Assembly: GCA_003612485.1 (NCBI GenBank)
Contig: RAZA01000001.1
Location: 248,001 to 312,000 of the forward strand
Direction: 5' to 3'
Length of the DNA stretch: 64,000 nucleotides
Source: a bacterium D16-50
Lineage (GTDB): Bacteria; Bacillota; Clostridia; Lachnospirales; Lachnospiraceae
Shown: positions 26,610-34,772 of the stretch, in pieces
How the letters are laid out: every line of letters starts with the position of its first letter
How positions within the stretch are numbered: position 1 is the stretch's first letter
Position numbers and translations under genes: made by a program
Notes under the pieces: generated by a model
What the model was told of the DNA's origin: nothing
Seen by the model: the letters and a program-made list of their open reading frames with translations, nothing else
Databases searched by the model: none

Positions 26610-27449
26610 ATGGAAGAAAGACTGAACTATGGAGCATTGTCCACAGAAAACAATAATCCCAGAACCGCAAATATCGACAAAATGGACGCCCGGCAGATCG
26701 CAGAAGTCATCAATGAGGAGGACAAGACCGTGGCTTGGGCAGTGGAGAAGGAGCTTGACTCCATTGCCGCCGCCATCGATCTGCTTGCCGATGCGCTGAG
26801 AGCAGGAGGCCGCATCTTTTACTGCGGCGCAGGCACCTCCGGAAGGCTGGGCATGCTGGACGCCTTGGAATGTCTTCCCACCTATGGTCTGGCGGACACC
26901 GTCATCGGCCTCATGGCAGGAGGCCGCCGGGCCTTGTACGATGCTACGGAGGAGGCCGAAGACAATTACGATGAAATCTCTGACATGATGAAGGAGCACG
27001 GGTTCCATGCTCCCGATGTCTGCGTAGGTCTGTCCGCCAGCGGTTCCGCAGAATGCGTCAAGGGCGCCATGGACTATGCAAGACTCTGCGGAGCAAAAAC
27101 CGTCTCCGTCACATGCAACAAACAGAATCCTCTGATCCTGCGCTCCGACATATCCATATCGGTAGTGGTAGGCCCCGAAGTCATCAACGGCTCCACCCGC
27201 ATGAAGGCCGGCACCGCCCAGAAAATGGTTCTGAACATGCTCTCCACCGGGTCCATGGTACGTTTCGGCCGGGTTCGCGGCAATTATATGGCCTACATGG
27301 TTCCCACCAACAAAAAACTGCAGGATCGGGCAATACGAATCATCATGGACAAGACGGGCGTCTCCCAAGACGAGGCCGCAAGACAGCTGCGCTCTGCCGA
27401 CAACGTAGTCGCAGCCGCCATCGATGCCATCGAAGGCGGCTGCGTCTGA
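26610..27449 (+). CDS. murQ: N-acetylmuramic acid 6-phosphate etherase
   Basis: Cleaves the lactyl ether of MurNAc-6-phosphate to give GlcNAc-6-phosphate in cell-wall recycling. SIS-domain motifs are clear: IFYCGAGTSGRLGMLDALEC, VCVGLSASGSAECVKGA and VVVGPEVINGSTRMKAGTAQKMVLNMLS. At 279 residues it is about 20 shorter than usual at the C-terminus, ending just before a 22-bp tandem repeat. GAAGAAGGAG precedes the start; a longer upstream reading would run antisense through feoA. No MurP transporter is adjacent. The NagZ-like GH3 gene at 8.8 kb could feed the same pathway. Confidence 0.93.
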   Translation: MEERLNYGALSTENNNPRTANIDKMDARQIAEVINEEDKTVAWAVEKELDSIAAAIDLLADALRAGGRIFYCGAGTSGRLGMLDALECLPTYGLADTVIGLMAGGRRALYDATEEAEDNYDEISDMMKEHGFHAPDVCVGLSASGSAECVKGAMDYARLCGAKTVSVTCNKQNPLILRSDISISVVVGPEVINGSTRMKAGTAQKMVLNMLSTGSMVRFGRVRGNYMAYMVPTNKKLQDRAIRIIMDKTGVSQDEAARQLRSADNVVAAAIDAIEGGCV

Positions 27450-27474
27450 TTCTGATGCTGCTAAGGCCATGAAA

Positions 27475-27610
27475 TAACCGGCTTATGGCCTGCAAATATC
27501 CGGCTTACGGCCTGCGAAAATCCAGCTCATGGACCGCAAATATCCGGCTTACGGCCTGCGAAAATCCGGCTCATGGCCTGCAAAAATTCGCTTTACGGCC
27601 TGCAAAATCA
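27475..27610 (+). repeat. 22-bp tandem repeat after murQ
   Basis: About six copies of a 22-base unit close to ATCCGGCTTACGGCCTGCRA plus two A residues, head to tail with no spacers. The array starts 25 bases after the murQ stop and its right end covers the stop of the convergent DUF4434 gene. Confidence 0.88.
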
Positions 27611-28597
27611 GCTTCCAAAGCCGAAAAGCTTCCTATAATCCTCGTACAGCCCCACGGAGTCCGGATGTCCGCAGAAAGCTTTCGTTCCCGGGCGGTTCAT
27701 CAGGCCCATGTACTGGTAACACAGCACTGTGTCCACATAGGGGGAAATGCTTTCCAGCTGTCGGCGGATCCTATCAATATCGGCAGGAACCAAGGCGCTC
27801 TTATATACCTCGCCTTCAAACCCAAACAGCTCCATATCCGCCCATAGGGCGCTGCGCCCCGCAAGATCATGCACCCGGCGCAGCGCCTCATAAAAGGCCG
27901 CCGTCTCCTCCGGCTGGGACTTCCTTACCCCCACCTCGTCCTGATAAGCGATTATGTCCGCATCGATCCGCTCCAGCTGCGCCACATAGGCATCGTCCGC
28001 CTGCAGAAGCCTCGTCCCATAGGGGGCGATCAGCACCTTCGATTCCGGCAGCAGGCTGCGCCCTCTGGCTGCATATTCATTGATATAACGAATAAAATCC
28101 TCATCAAAATGACCGTTGATACATGCCTCGTCCGGCAGATACCAGCCATAGAAGGACTCATGGGAGCCGTAGAGCTGCACCAGCTGCTCCATGGCGCGGA
28201 ATGCTCTGGCGCGCACGCCGGAGTCGTTCCTATTTACGTAAGATTTCTTCCAGTCACCGTAAAAGCCGCAGGAGACAAATACCTTCATGCCGTATTTGTC
28301 CGCTGCCTCAAGGAGTGTCCCCAAGGGATCCCTGCAGGGGAAGTCCGCCTTGGGATAGATATCTGTCCGAAAATAGCTCTCCGCGATTCCCGCAAAACCG
28401 CTTTCCTGAGGATCTGCCTCCTCCACGAGGCTGCTGCAAAGCAGCACTATGTACTTCATTTGGAGGGAGGCCATCTCTGCAATCTTCTCCTCCCACTGCG
28501 CTGCGTCGAAATGCTTACAGACCGGATTCCAATACTTCCCTTCCACCCTGCTGTGATGCTGGAACTCGAACCAAGTACCCTCAATAGGCTTCAACAT
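27608..28597 (-). CDS. DUF4434-type TIM-barrel protein
   Basis: A 329-residue protein resembling DUF4434, a domain related to glycoside hydrolase barrels. Visible barrel-like segments include IEGTWFEFQHHSR, MKYIVLLCSSLV, GMKVFVSCGFYGDW, SFYGWYLPDEACIN (acidic candidates), KVLIAPYGT and DIIAYQDEVGV. No signal peptide, so cytoplasmic. The activity is unknown. The start at 28597 gives MLKPIEGTW with AGGAGG; the stop is inside the 22-bp repeat array. Confidence 0.72.
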   Translation of the reverse strand: MLKPIEGTWFEFQHHSRVEGKYWNPVCKHFDAAQWEEKIAEMASLQMKYIVLLCSSLVEEADPQESGFAGIAESYFRTDIYPKADFPCRDPLGTLLEAADKYGMKVFVSCGFYGDWKKSYVNRNDSGVRARAFRAMEQLVQLYGSHESFYGWYLPDEACINGHFDEDFIRYINEYAARGRSLLPESKVLIAPYGTRLLQADDAYVAQLERIDADIIAYQDEVGVRKSQPEETAAFYEALRRVHDLAGRSALWADMELFGFEGEVYKSALVPADIDRIRRQLESISPYVDTVLCYQYMGLMNRPGTKAFCGHPDSVGLYEDYRKLFGFGS

Positions 28598-28649
28598 TCT
28601 TTTTCCTCCTAAAATATTTGATTTTTTTACAAAATATTTCAAAAAACTG

Positions 28650-28678
28650 TTGACAAATACCAATCCTTCCTATATAGT
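28650..28678 (+). promoter_or_regulatory. Orphan consensus promoter
   Basis: TTGACA (28650-28655), 17-base spacer, TATAGT (28673-28678) on the plus strand. No gene follows on this strand; a strong hairpin with a T-rich tail starts 24 bases downstream. Confidence 0.7.
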
Positions 28679-28701
28679 AATATATGAATTCCCCTTTTAT
28701 T

Positions 28702-28750
28702 GACAAAAGCACCCAAGAATTTCTTGCGCGTGCTTTTGTCTTTTAAATTT
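28702..28750 (+). terminator. Hairpin and T-rich tail downstream of the orphan promoter
   Basis: GACAAAAGCAC pairs perfectly with GTGCTTTTGTC (11 bp), enclosing a second short stem (CAAG / CTTG), followed by TTTTAAATTT. Together with the promoter at 28650 it would define a transcript of about 60 bases. Confidence 0.65.
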
Positions 28751-28856
28751 CAGGGAGTTCATCGGAAAATTCCCATGGCCGTGGTAGCCGGCAAGATCAA
28801 TCTCTTGTGTCATTCCCATTCATTCCCGCCAGCTTTTCGACTATTTTCGACTACAG

Positions 28857-29249
28857 TCATCCCAGAATGTCCTGCCCCGTTTCACAGCGCATCTTCTCCA
28901 GATAAGGCTCCGGATCCCTCTCCATCCTCACCATAGTGTCGAAGGCTGCCAGCAACAGTCTCTGCTGCCTATAGCGGTTCATCTCGTCTGGGCGGTCCAT
29001 ATAAAGCTTGAAATGGTCCACCTGCCATACCAGCACGTCGGCCAGCGTAAATCCGGCCACCTTGTACTCACACAGAAAACTTCCATAGTCATGATAATAG
29101 GCCAGCTCCCGCAGAAGCCCCCCTGAGCTACTGATTGCCCGCCACAGCTCCTCCCCATACTCCTGACTCTGGCCGGCCTGCACCGCCAGATCGGACACAA
29201 AGCCCCTCAGAATCTCCATAGCCCTATTGATCTGATCTCTTTCCTCCAT
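28857..29249 (-). CDS. Hypothetical protein, 130 residues
   Basis: Not recognised. A soluble, mostly helical protein rich in Glu, Arg, Leu and Tyr, with HDYGSFLCEYKVAGFTLADVL and WQVDHFKLYMDR in the middle. AAGGAGG lies before the ATG, and codon use matches its neighbours, so it is a real gene. It stands alone between tRNA-Trp and the orphan promoter unit. Confidence 0.7.
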   Translation of the reverse strand: MEERDQINRAMEILRGFVSDLAVQAGQSQEYGEELWRAISSSGGLLRELAYYHDYGSFLCEYKVAGFTLADVLVWQVDHFKLYMDRPDEMNRYRQQRLLLAAFDTMVRMERDPEPYLEKMRCETGQDILG

Positions 29250-29308
29250 CCTTCTTCCTCCTTAGGACAATTCTTTTTATACCATACCTTTATGCCAAAT
29301 TCTATTTG

Positions 29309-29353
29309 AAAAAAGGTGCTGATAAATGCCTTTTACCAACATTTATCAACACC
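29309..29353 (-). terminator. tRNA-Trp terminator
   Basis: Minus strand GGTGTTGATAAATG, an 11-base loop, CATTTATCAGCACC, then TTTTTT. All 14 positions pair (one G-U). Confidence 0.88.
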
Positions 29354-29379
29354 CTTTTCCTTCTTGTGACATTCTATAG

Positions 29380-29450
29380 CAGGGGAAGAGAGGATCGAAC
29401 TCCCATCAACGGTTTTGGAGACCGCCGCACTACCATTGTACTATTCCCCT
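29380..29450 (-). tRNA. tRNA-Trp(CCA)
   Basis: Acceptor AGGGGAA/TTCCCCT, discriminator G, anticodon loop CTCCAAA giving CCA, T arm GTTCGATCC. The 71-base cloverleaf is complete; 3' CCA is not encoded. Confidence 0.95.
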
Positions 29451-29477
29451 AAATCCAGCTGACCGCTGACAAAGGAT

Positions 29478-29507
29478 ATTATAGCACAGTCCCCCTTCAA
29501 TAATCAA
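29478..29507 (-). promoter_or_regulatory. tRNA-Trp promoter
   Basis: Minus strand TTGATT (29507-29502), 18-base spacer ending in TGC, TATAAT (29483-29478). Confidence 0.75.
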
Positions 29508-29554
29508 GCAAAATTTTCAATTTTACCCAAAATTTTTCACCTCTCCTGCATTCC

Positions 29555-30952
29555 TCAAAACAGCACATCCATCACATCCTGCACCGTCTTCACTCCTATG
29601 ATCTTCATGGTGCCTTCCTCCCATGCGCGCCCTTGACCTTTCCTGCACTCCTCCCCGCAGACATAAGGCAAAATGCAGGTATCGAAGCCCAGCCTCTCCG
29701 CCTCCGCCACCCGCTGCTTGGCCATGCCCACCCCGCGGATCTCGCCGCTTAAACCCACTTCCCCAAAAGCCGCCAGTCTGGGATTCAGAGCACAGTTCTT
29801 AAAGCTGGACAGCACTGCGATCACCACGCCCAGATCCATGGCCGGCTCCAGAATCTTGATTCCTCCTGTGATGTTCACATAAGCATCGCAGGAGGCCAGC
29901 TGCATTCCCAAACGCTTTTCCAGCACGGCCATGAGAAGGTTCACCCTATTGAGATCGGCCCCTATGGCCTGCCGTCTGGGGATACCGAAGCTACTGTGAC
30001 AGACCAGAGCCTGAATCTCTACCAGCAAAGGTCTTGTTCCTTCCATAGTACATACTACCACGGAGCCGCTGGCGTTCTCCGGCCTGCCGCCCAGCATGTA
30101 CTCAGAGGCATTCTTCACCTCCCTGAGGCCCTGTTCCTGCATCTCGAACACCCCGATCTCATTGGTGGAGCCGAACCTATTCTTCACCCCCCGCAGAATG
30201 CGGTAGGAAGCATGCCGCTCCCCCTCGAAGTACAGCACCGAATCCACCATATGCTCCAGAACTCTGGGCCCTGCTACCGTTCCTTCCTTTGTCACATGCC
30301 CCACAAGGAACACGGACACCCCCAGCCCCTTGGCCAGCTGCAATAGGACGCTGGTGGACTCCCGCACCTGAGACACGCTGCCGGGCGCTGAGGAAACGTT
30401 CTCATTGTACATGGTCTGAATGGAATCAATCACCACCGCCTCCGGCTTGCGGCTCCGTATGACCTCCGAAATATCGTTTAAGTTCGTCTCGCACAGCAGC
30501 AGCATCCGGGAAGAGAACTCCCCTATCCTATCCGCACGCATCTTGATCTGGGTCAGGGATTCCTCCCCCGATATGTACAGCACGCTATGTCCCTGCCCCG
30601 ATAGGTTCCTGCACACCTGCAATAGCAGAGTGGACTTTCCGATGCCGGGATCTCCTCCCACCAGAGTCAGCGATCCTTGGACGATACCTCCCCCCAGCAC
30701 CCGGTCCAGCTCCCCTATGCCGGTGGACAGCCTATCCTCCTCCCGGACGGACACCTCTGCAAGCACCGTGGGAGCCACTCTGCTCCCATGGCCCATGATG
30801 CCCTTAGCCCCTCCCCCGGAGGGCAGTCTGTCAGCCGGCTCCTCCACGAAGGTATTCCATTCTCTGCAGCCCGGACATTGCCCCATCCACTTTGCGGACT
30901 CGTATCCGCAGCTTTGACAATAAAATATTGCAGACGCCTTTCCCTTTGCCAT
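29555..30952 (-). CDS. radA: DNA repair protein RadA (Sms)
   Basis: RecA-like branch-migration ATPase for recombination and repair, 465 residues. The N-terminal zinc ribbon reads YCQSCGYESAKWMGQCPGC; the Walker A is GGDPGIGKST; the RadA-specific KNRFGS motif and a C-terminal Lon-protease-like domain (GGIKILEPAMDLGVV) follow. The start at 30952 (MAKGKASAIF) was chosen for the zinc-ribbon position; 44 residues upstream in frame come from a repeat element and lack similarity. Confidence 0.95.
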   Translation of the reverse strand: MAKGKASAIFYCQSCGYESAKWMGQCPGCREWNTFVEEPADRLPSGGGAKGIMGHGSRVAPTVLAEVSVREEDRLSTGIGELDRVLGGGIVQGSLTLVGGDPGIGKSTLLLQVCRNLSGQGHSVLYISGEESLTQIKMRADRIGEFSSRMLLLCETNLNDISEVIRSRKPEAVVIDSIQTMYNENVSSAPGSVSQVRESTSVLLQLAKGLGVSVFLVGHVTKEGTVAGPRVLEHMVDSVLYFEGERHASYRILRGVKNRFGSTNEIGVFEMQEQGLREVKNASEYMLGGRPENASGSVVVCTMEGTRPLLVEIQALVCHSSFGIPRRQAIGADLNRVNLLMAVLEKRLGMQLASCDAYVNITGGIKILEPAMDLGVVIAVLSSFKNCALNPRLAAFGEVGLSGEIRGVGMAKQRVAEAERLGFDTCILPYVCGEECRKGQGRAWEEGTMKIIGVKTVQDVMDVLF

Positions 30953-31009
30953 CCCTTGCTTCCTCTCCTCCTCTGCCCAATGAGGCACGGTCTCAATCTG
31001 TCCTTCTCC

Positions 31010-31051
31010 AACAATAGAGGCTGCGCTTTGCGAGTCTTCTATTGCCATGAA
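31010..31051 (-). repeat. REP-like palindromic element, copy 2
   Basis: Second copy of the 42-base palindromic element at 25502-25543, here on the minus strand between the terminator of the gene at 31104-31517 and radA. Six differences to copy 1; outer stem CAATAGA / TCTATTG kept. Confidence 0.7.
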
Positions 31052-31094
31052 CAAAAAACGGGGAGCCATGCGCAAACAGCGCACCGTTCCCCGT
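31052..31094 (-). terminator. Terminator of the 31104-31517 gene
   Basis: Minus strand ACGGGGA ... TCCCCGT with an inner TGCGC / GCGCA stem, followed by TTTTTTG. Confidence 0.85.
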
Positions 31095-31103
31095 ATAAGC
31101 CCC

Positions 31104-31517
31104 TCAGATCTGCACTATCTTCACCGGAACCTCCCCTACTGCTTCCAGCTCTACGCTTAAAGAAAGCTTTCCGCCCAGTCCCGTCTTGATCGCGCCCCGG
31201 CTCTCTCCGTCCACGAACACCTCATATGCCTTGTCATCCGCAAGGCCCACCGTAATCTGGGCGTCCTCATCACCCTCCACGATGAACGCCACTCCGTCCT
31301 CTCTCTCCACGAAATTCAGGACGCTGGTGCCCGGCACCGATTCATATAAGAACAAACCGTTCTTTTCCAGTTTCGTGATCTCGTTATAGGTCTTTACCTT
31401 CAGCAGATCCCCTTCATGCCGAAAGTCTTCCAACTTCGCCTTTTGGGTCAACTTGTGGTTGCCAAAACTGATCGTGCCGTCCGACTCGCTGCGGAGCAAT
31501 TCTTCCACCACTGCCAT
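31104..31517 (-). CDS. Conserved hypothetical protein, 137 residues
   Basis: A small beta-rich acidic protein (EELLRSESDGTISFGNHKL, YNEITKLEKNGLFLYES, VFVDGESRGAIKTGLGGKLS). Similar clostridial proteins are sometimes labelled endosialidase in databases, but nothing here resembles a sialidase catalytic site, so I do not give it that function. AGGAGG lies before the ATG, and it has its own terminator; it follows clpC on the same strand with a 200-base gap. Confidence 0.72.
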   Translation of the reverse strand: MAVVEELLRSESDGTISFGNHKLTQKAKLEDFRHEGDLLKVKTYNEITKLEKNGLFLYESVPGTSVLNFVEREDGVAFIVEGDEDAQITVGLADDKAYEVFVDGESRGAIKTGLGGKLSLSVELEAVGEVPVKIVQI

Positions 31518-31717
31518 CTGTATATCCTCCTGTCCTTTTGTAGGCGGCAGCCCTATGCGGCGGCAGGGATTTCCGCAAATCCCGCCCTATTCCGCCTGCC
31601 CCCCTTACATCCTATGGCTTGAGACGCTTCATGGTTATAGTATACTATAAAAGCAGGCTTTTTTCCACCAGATTTTTGTAAATTTTACTAAATTTACAAG
31701 GCTCCTACCCACTGCCT

Positions 31718-34183
31718 TCATGCCTGATCCTTGGGCCCGCCTTTCCCCTTTACCGTGAAGCACACTTTTCCGTTCTTAAAGCCCGCAGAGACCGCATCCC
31801 CCGGCTGCACCCTCTTTAGCAGGATTTCCTCGGCCAGCGCATCCTCCACCACGGATTGGATTGCGCGCTTCAAGGGTCTGGCCCCCATCTTGGCATCCGC
31901 ATACTTCTCCACCAGATGCTCCTTCAGCGCCCCCGTCAAAGTCAGCCGGATATCCATCTGGGCCTCGCAGCGCTTATGCAGATCTGAGGACAAAAGGCTC
32001 ACAATGGCCTTCATATCGTCATTGGTCAGCTGGTGGAACACAATTATATCATCTATTCTATTGATAAATTCCGGCTTGAAGCTGCGCTTCACCTCTTCCA
32101 TGACCCCTGACTTCATCTTCTCATAATCCTTCTTGATGTCATTGGCCACAGAGAAGCCCAGATTCTTGGGATCTACGATCCGCTGGGCCCCCGCGTTGGA
32201 GGTCATGATCAGAACGGTGTTCTTGAAGCTGACCTTCCTGCCCTTGGAATCCGTGATATGCCCGTCGTCCAATATCTGAAGCAGTATATTGAAGACATCT
32301 GGATGCGCCTTCTCTATCTCGTCAAAAAGCACCACGGAGTAAGGGTTGCGCCGCACTTTCTCCGAAAGCTGCCCGCCCTCCTCAAAGCCCACATAGCCCG
32401 GAGGGGATCCTATCATTTTGGACACGGAATGGCCTTCCATATACTCGGACATGTCCACCCTGATGATGGCGTCCTCCGTACCGAACATGGCCTCGGCCAA
32501 GGCCTTGGAAAGCTCCGTCTTTCCCACGCCGGTAGGCCCCAGAAACATAAACGAGCCGATGGGACGTCTGGGATCCTTAAGCCCCACCCTGCCTCTGCGC
32601 ATGGCTCTGGACACAGCCTTCACGGCCTCCTCCTGACCGATGACCCGCTTGTGCAGAATACCTTCCAGCTTCAGCAGGCGCTCGCTCTCCTTCTGGGCCA
32701 GCTTTGTTACCGGAATCTTGGTCCACATGGCCACCACCTCCGCAATCTCATTCTCTCCGATGGTGTACTTCCGGTCCGTCTCCTGCCCCTGTGTCCGCTT
32801 CGCAATACGCTGGTACTTTTTCATCAGCGCGTCCTGATTCTGCTTGATCTCCGCCGCCTGAGAGAAGGCTTCCATCCGGATGGACCGCTCTATCTGCTGA
32901 TCCATCTTCTTGATCTGATCCAGAATCCCTTTTTGTTTGTCCGGTGCCTCCACCGACCGCAGCCTTGCGCTGGCCGCCGCCTCGTCTATGAGATCGATGG
33001 CCTTGTCCGGCAGGTTCCTATCGTTGATATAGCGGCTTGACAGCCTCACCGCCGCCTGCACCGCCTCCATGGTGATGGTTACCTTGTGATGCTCTTCATA
33101 CTTTCCCTTGATGCCCTCCAATATCCGGACGGCCTCCTCTTCCATGGGCTCCTCCACATTCACCGGCTGAAAGCGTCTCTCCAGAGCCGCATCCCGCTCA
33201 ATGTATTTGCGGTATTCCGCTATGGTGGTTGCCCCTATGAGCTGCAGCTCCCCTCTTGCCAGAGACGGCTTTAAAATATTGGACGCGTCGATGGCTCCCT
33301 CCGCGCCTCCCGCCCCGATCAGGGTGTGAAGCTCATCCAGAAACAGAACTACGTTCCCATCTTCTATTACTTCCTTTATGACCCGCTTTATCCTCTCCTC
33401 AAATTCTCCCCTATATTTGCTGCCCGCCACCATTCCGGACAGATCCAAGGTCAGCACCCTCTTGTCCTTCACCGTGAAAGGCACGTTTCCGTCCACAATG
33501 CGCTGGGCCAGTCCTTCCACCACAGCTGTCTTGCCCACTCCGGGTTCACCGATCAGACATGGATTGTTCTTGGTCCGCCGGCTGAGAATCTGAATCAGCC
33601 GAGTGATCTCATCCTCCCTGCCGATGACCGGATCCAGCCGCCCCTCTCTGGCCATGGCGGTCAAATCCCTGCTGTACTGGCCCAGAGTCGTGGGTTTCCC
33701 CTTGCCCGATCCTCTTCTCCCCAGATCCTCCTTATACAGATTCCCGTCCTGCCCGCTGGCCATCAGAAGCTCCACATACAGCTTCTGTATATTGATCCCC
33801 ATGGTGTTCAGCAGCCGAACCGCCACATTCTCGCCCTCCTTGATCAGGGCCATGAGAATATGCTCCGTTCCCGTCTCCTTCTGGCCGAATCTGGCAGCCT
33901 GCCTATGGGCCTCCTCCAGAATCTTTTTGGCTCTGGGAGAATAGCCGCCCCTCTCGCTGAGGGCCACTCCCCCGTCGAAGGCTATCAGCTCCCGAATCAT
34001 GTTCATCACCTGAGACAGCTCCACACCGTTGTCCGTCAGAACTCTATGGGCCACTCCCGTCTGCTCCTTCAGCAGGCCCGCCAAAATATGCTCCGTTCCC
34101 ACATATCCCTGCTTCAGTCGGCTGGCACACTTGGCCCCGTGGTTCAAGGCCTCCTGCGCCTTTTCCGTAAATCGTGACTGCAT
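31718..34183 (-). CDS. clpC: ATP-dependent Clp protease ATPase subunit ClpC
   Basis: Hsp100 unfoldase that feeds proteins to ClpP; 821 residues. Two N-terminal Clp repeats (residues 1-145), AAA+ module 1 with GEPGVGKT near 215, a middle/UVR coiled-coil segment near 420-470 (marking ClpC rather than ClpA), and AAA+ module 2 with GPTGVGKT near 548. Follows a GntR-family regulator by 33 bases, in one transcript. Neither ctsR nor mcsA/mcsB is present, unlike the usual bacilli operon. Confidence 0.95.
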   Translation of the reverse strand: MQSRFTEKAQEALNHGAKCASRLKQGYVGTEHILAGLLKEQTGVAHRVLTDNGVELSQVMNMIRELIAFDGGVALSERGGYSPRAKKILEEAHRQAARFGQKETGTEHILMALIKEGENVAVRLLNTMGINIQKLYVELLMASGQDGNLYKEDLGRRGSGKGKPTTLGQYSRDLTAMAREGRLDPVIGREDEITRLIQILSRRTKNNPCLIGEPGVGKTAVVEGLAQRIVDGNVPFTVKDKRVLTLDLSGMVAGSKYRGEFEERIKRVIKEVIEDGNVVLFLDELHTLIGAGGAEGAIDASNILKPSLARGELQLIGATTIAEYRKYIERDAALERRFQPVNVEEPMEEEAVRILEGIKGKYEEHHKVTITMEAVQAAVRLSSRYINDRNLPDKAIDLIDEAAASARLRSVEAPDKQKGILDQIKKMDQQIERSIRMEAFSQAAEIKQNQDALMKKYQRIAKRTQGQETDRKYTIGENEIAEVVAMWTKIPVTKLAQKESERLLKLEGILHKRVIGQEEAVKAVSRAMRRGRVGLKDPRRPIGSFMFLGPTGVGKTELSKALAEAMFGTEDAIIRVDMSEYMEGHSVSKMIGSPPGYVGFEEGGQLSEKVRRNPYSVVLFDEIEKAHPDVFNILLQILDDGHITDSKGRKVSFKNTVLIMTSNAGAQRIVDPKNLGFSVANDIKKDYEKMKSGVMEEVKRSFKPEFINRIDDIIVFHQLTNDDMKAIVSLLSSDLHKRCEAQMDIRLTLTGALKEHLVEKYADAKMGARPLKRAIQSVVEDALAEEILLKRVQPGDAVSAGFKNGKVCFTVKGKGGPKDQA

Positions 34184-34216
34184 ATCTATTGCTTACCTCC
34201 TATTCCAGTTCCGCAA

Positions 34217-34585
34217 TTACATATAATCCTCATAGATCTCTTCAATGAGCTCGTGAATTTCTTCTTTTGAAATATTCTTGCAGCTGCTTTTCGCCAAGAT
34301 GACCTGCAGCTCCCTCTTCAGGTTCTCCAAAGTCCTCATCCGGTCCACATCTATGGCGATCACGGCCCCTTTTCTCCTATCCACCTTCACATATCCCTCC
34401 TGACGCAGGACGGAATATGCCTTGTTCACCGTATGCATGTTGATGCCAATGGAATCCGCCAGCTGCCGGACGCTGGGAAGGGAATCGCCCTCACGGAACT
34501 GCGCCGTGGCTATGCCCATGATAATCTGGTTGCAGAGCTGCAGATACAGCGCCTGATCGCTGTTGAAATCAATTTCGATAATCAT
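34217..34585 (-). CDS. GntR-family regulator, YtrA type
   Basis: A 122-residue transcription factor with an N-terminal winged helix (PSVRQLADSIGINMHTVNKAYSVL, about 35-58) and a short helical tail with EEIHELIEEIYEDYM, the compact architecture of the YtrA subfamily. Such proteins usually repress their own operon. Here the operon is gntR-clpC, so it is a candidate regulator of clpC. The ATG follows GGAGG and lies about 17 bases from the predicted transcription start. Confidence 0.9.
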   Translation of the reverse strand: MIIEIDFNSDQALYLQLCNQIIMGIATAQFREGDSLPSVRQLADSIGINMHTVNKAYSVLRQEGYVKVDRRKGAVIAIDVDRMRTLENLKRELQVILAKSSCKNISKEEIHELIEEIYEDYM

Positions 34586-34608
34586 GATCGGCCTCCTTTC
34601 CCGCTTAA

Positions 34609-34637
34609 ATCATAAATCAGCCACCCCGCCCTGTCAA
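34609..34637 (-). promoter_or_regulatory. gntR-clpC promoter
   Basis: Minus strand TTGACA (34637-34632), 17-base spacer, TATGAT (34614-34609). No CtsR heptad repeat is seen. Confidence 0.85.
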
Positions 34638-34681
34638 CCGAAACCGGAAAAGTTTAGATGTTTTTTAGAAATCTCCCACAC

Positions 34682-34723
34682 GAAAACAAGGAATACCCCT
34701 CTCCGGGAATATTCCCTGTTTTC
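34682..34723 (-). terminator. Hairpin after the SH3-domain protein gene
   Basis: GAAAACAGGGAATA pairs with TATTCCTTGTTTTC over 14 positions (one G-U) on the minus strand. The T run is poor, so terminator function is likely but not certain. Confidence 0.55.
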
Positions 34724-34772
34724 GGCTAAATAGTACGGAATATCTTTCTGATCCAGAATATCTTTCCGATTC

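Noticed and set aside
27475..27610. Possible CRISPR array
   Set aside because: The 22-bp units are head to tail with no spacers, and no cas genes are present.
31104..31517. Endosialidase
   Set aside because: A database-style name for such small proteins; no catalytic features of sialidases are present in 137 residues.
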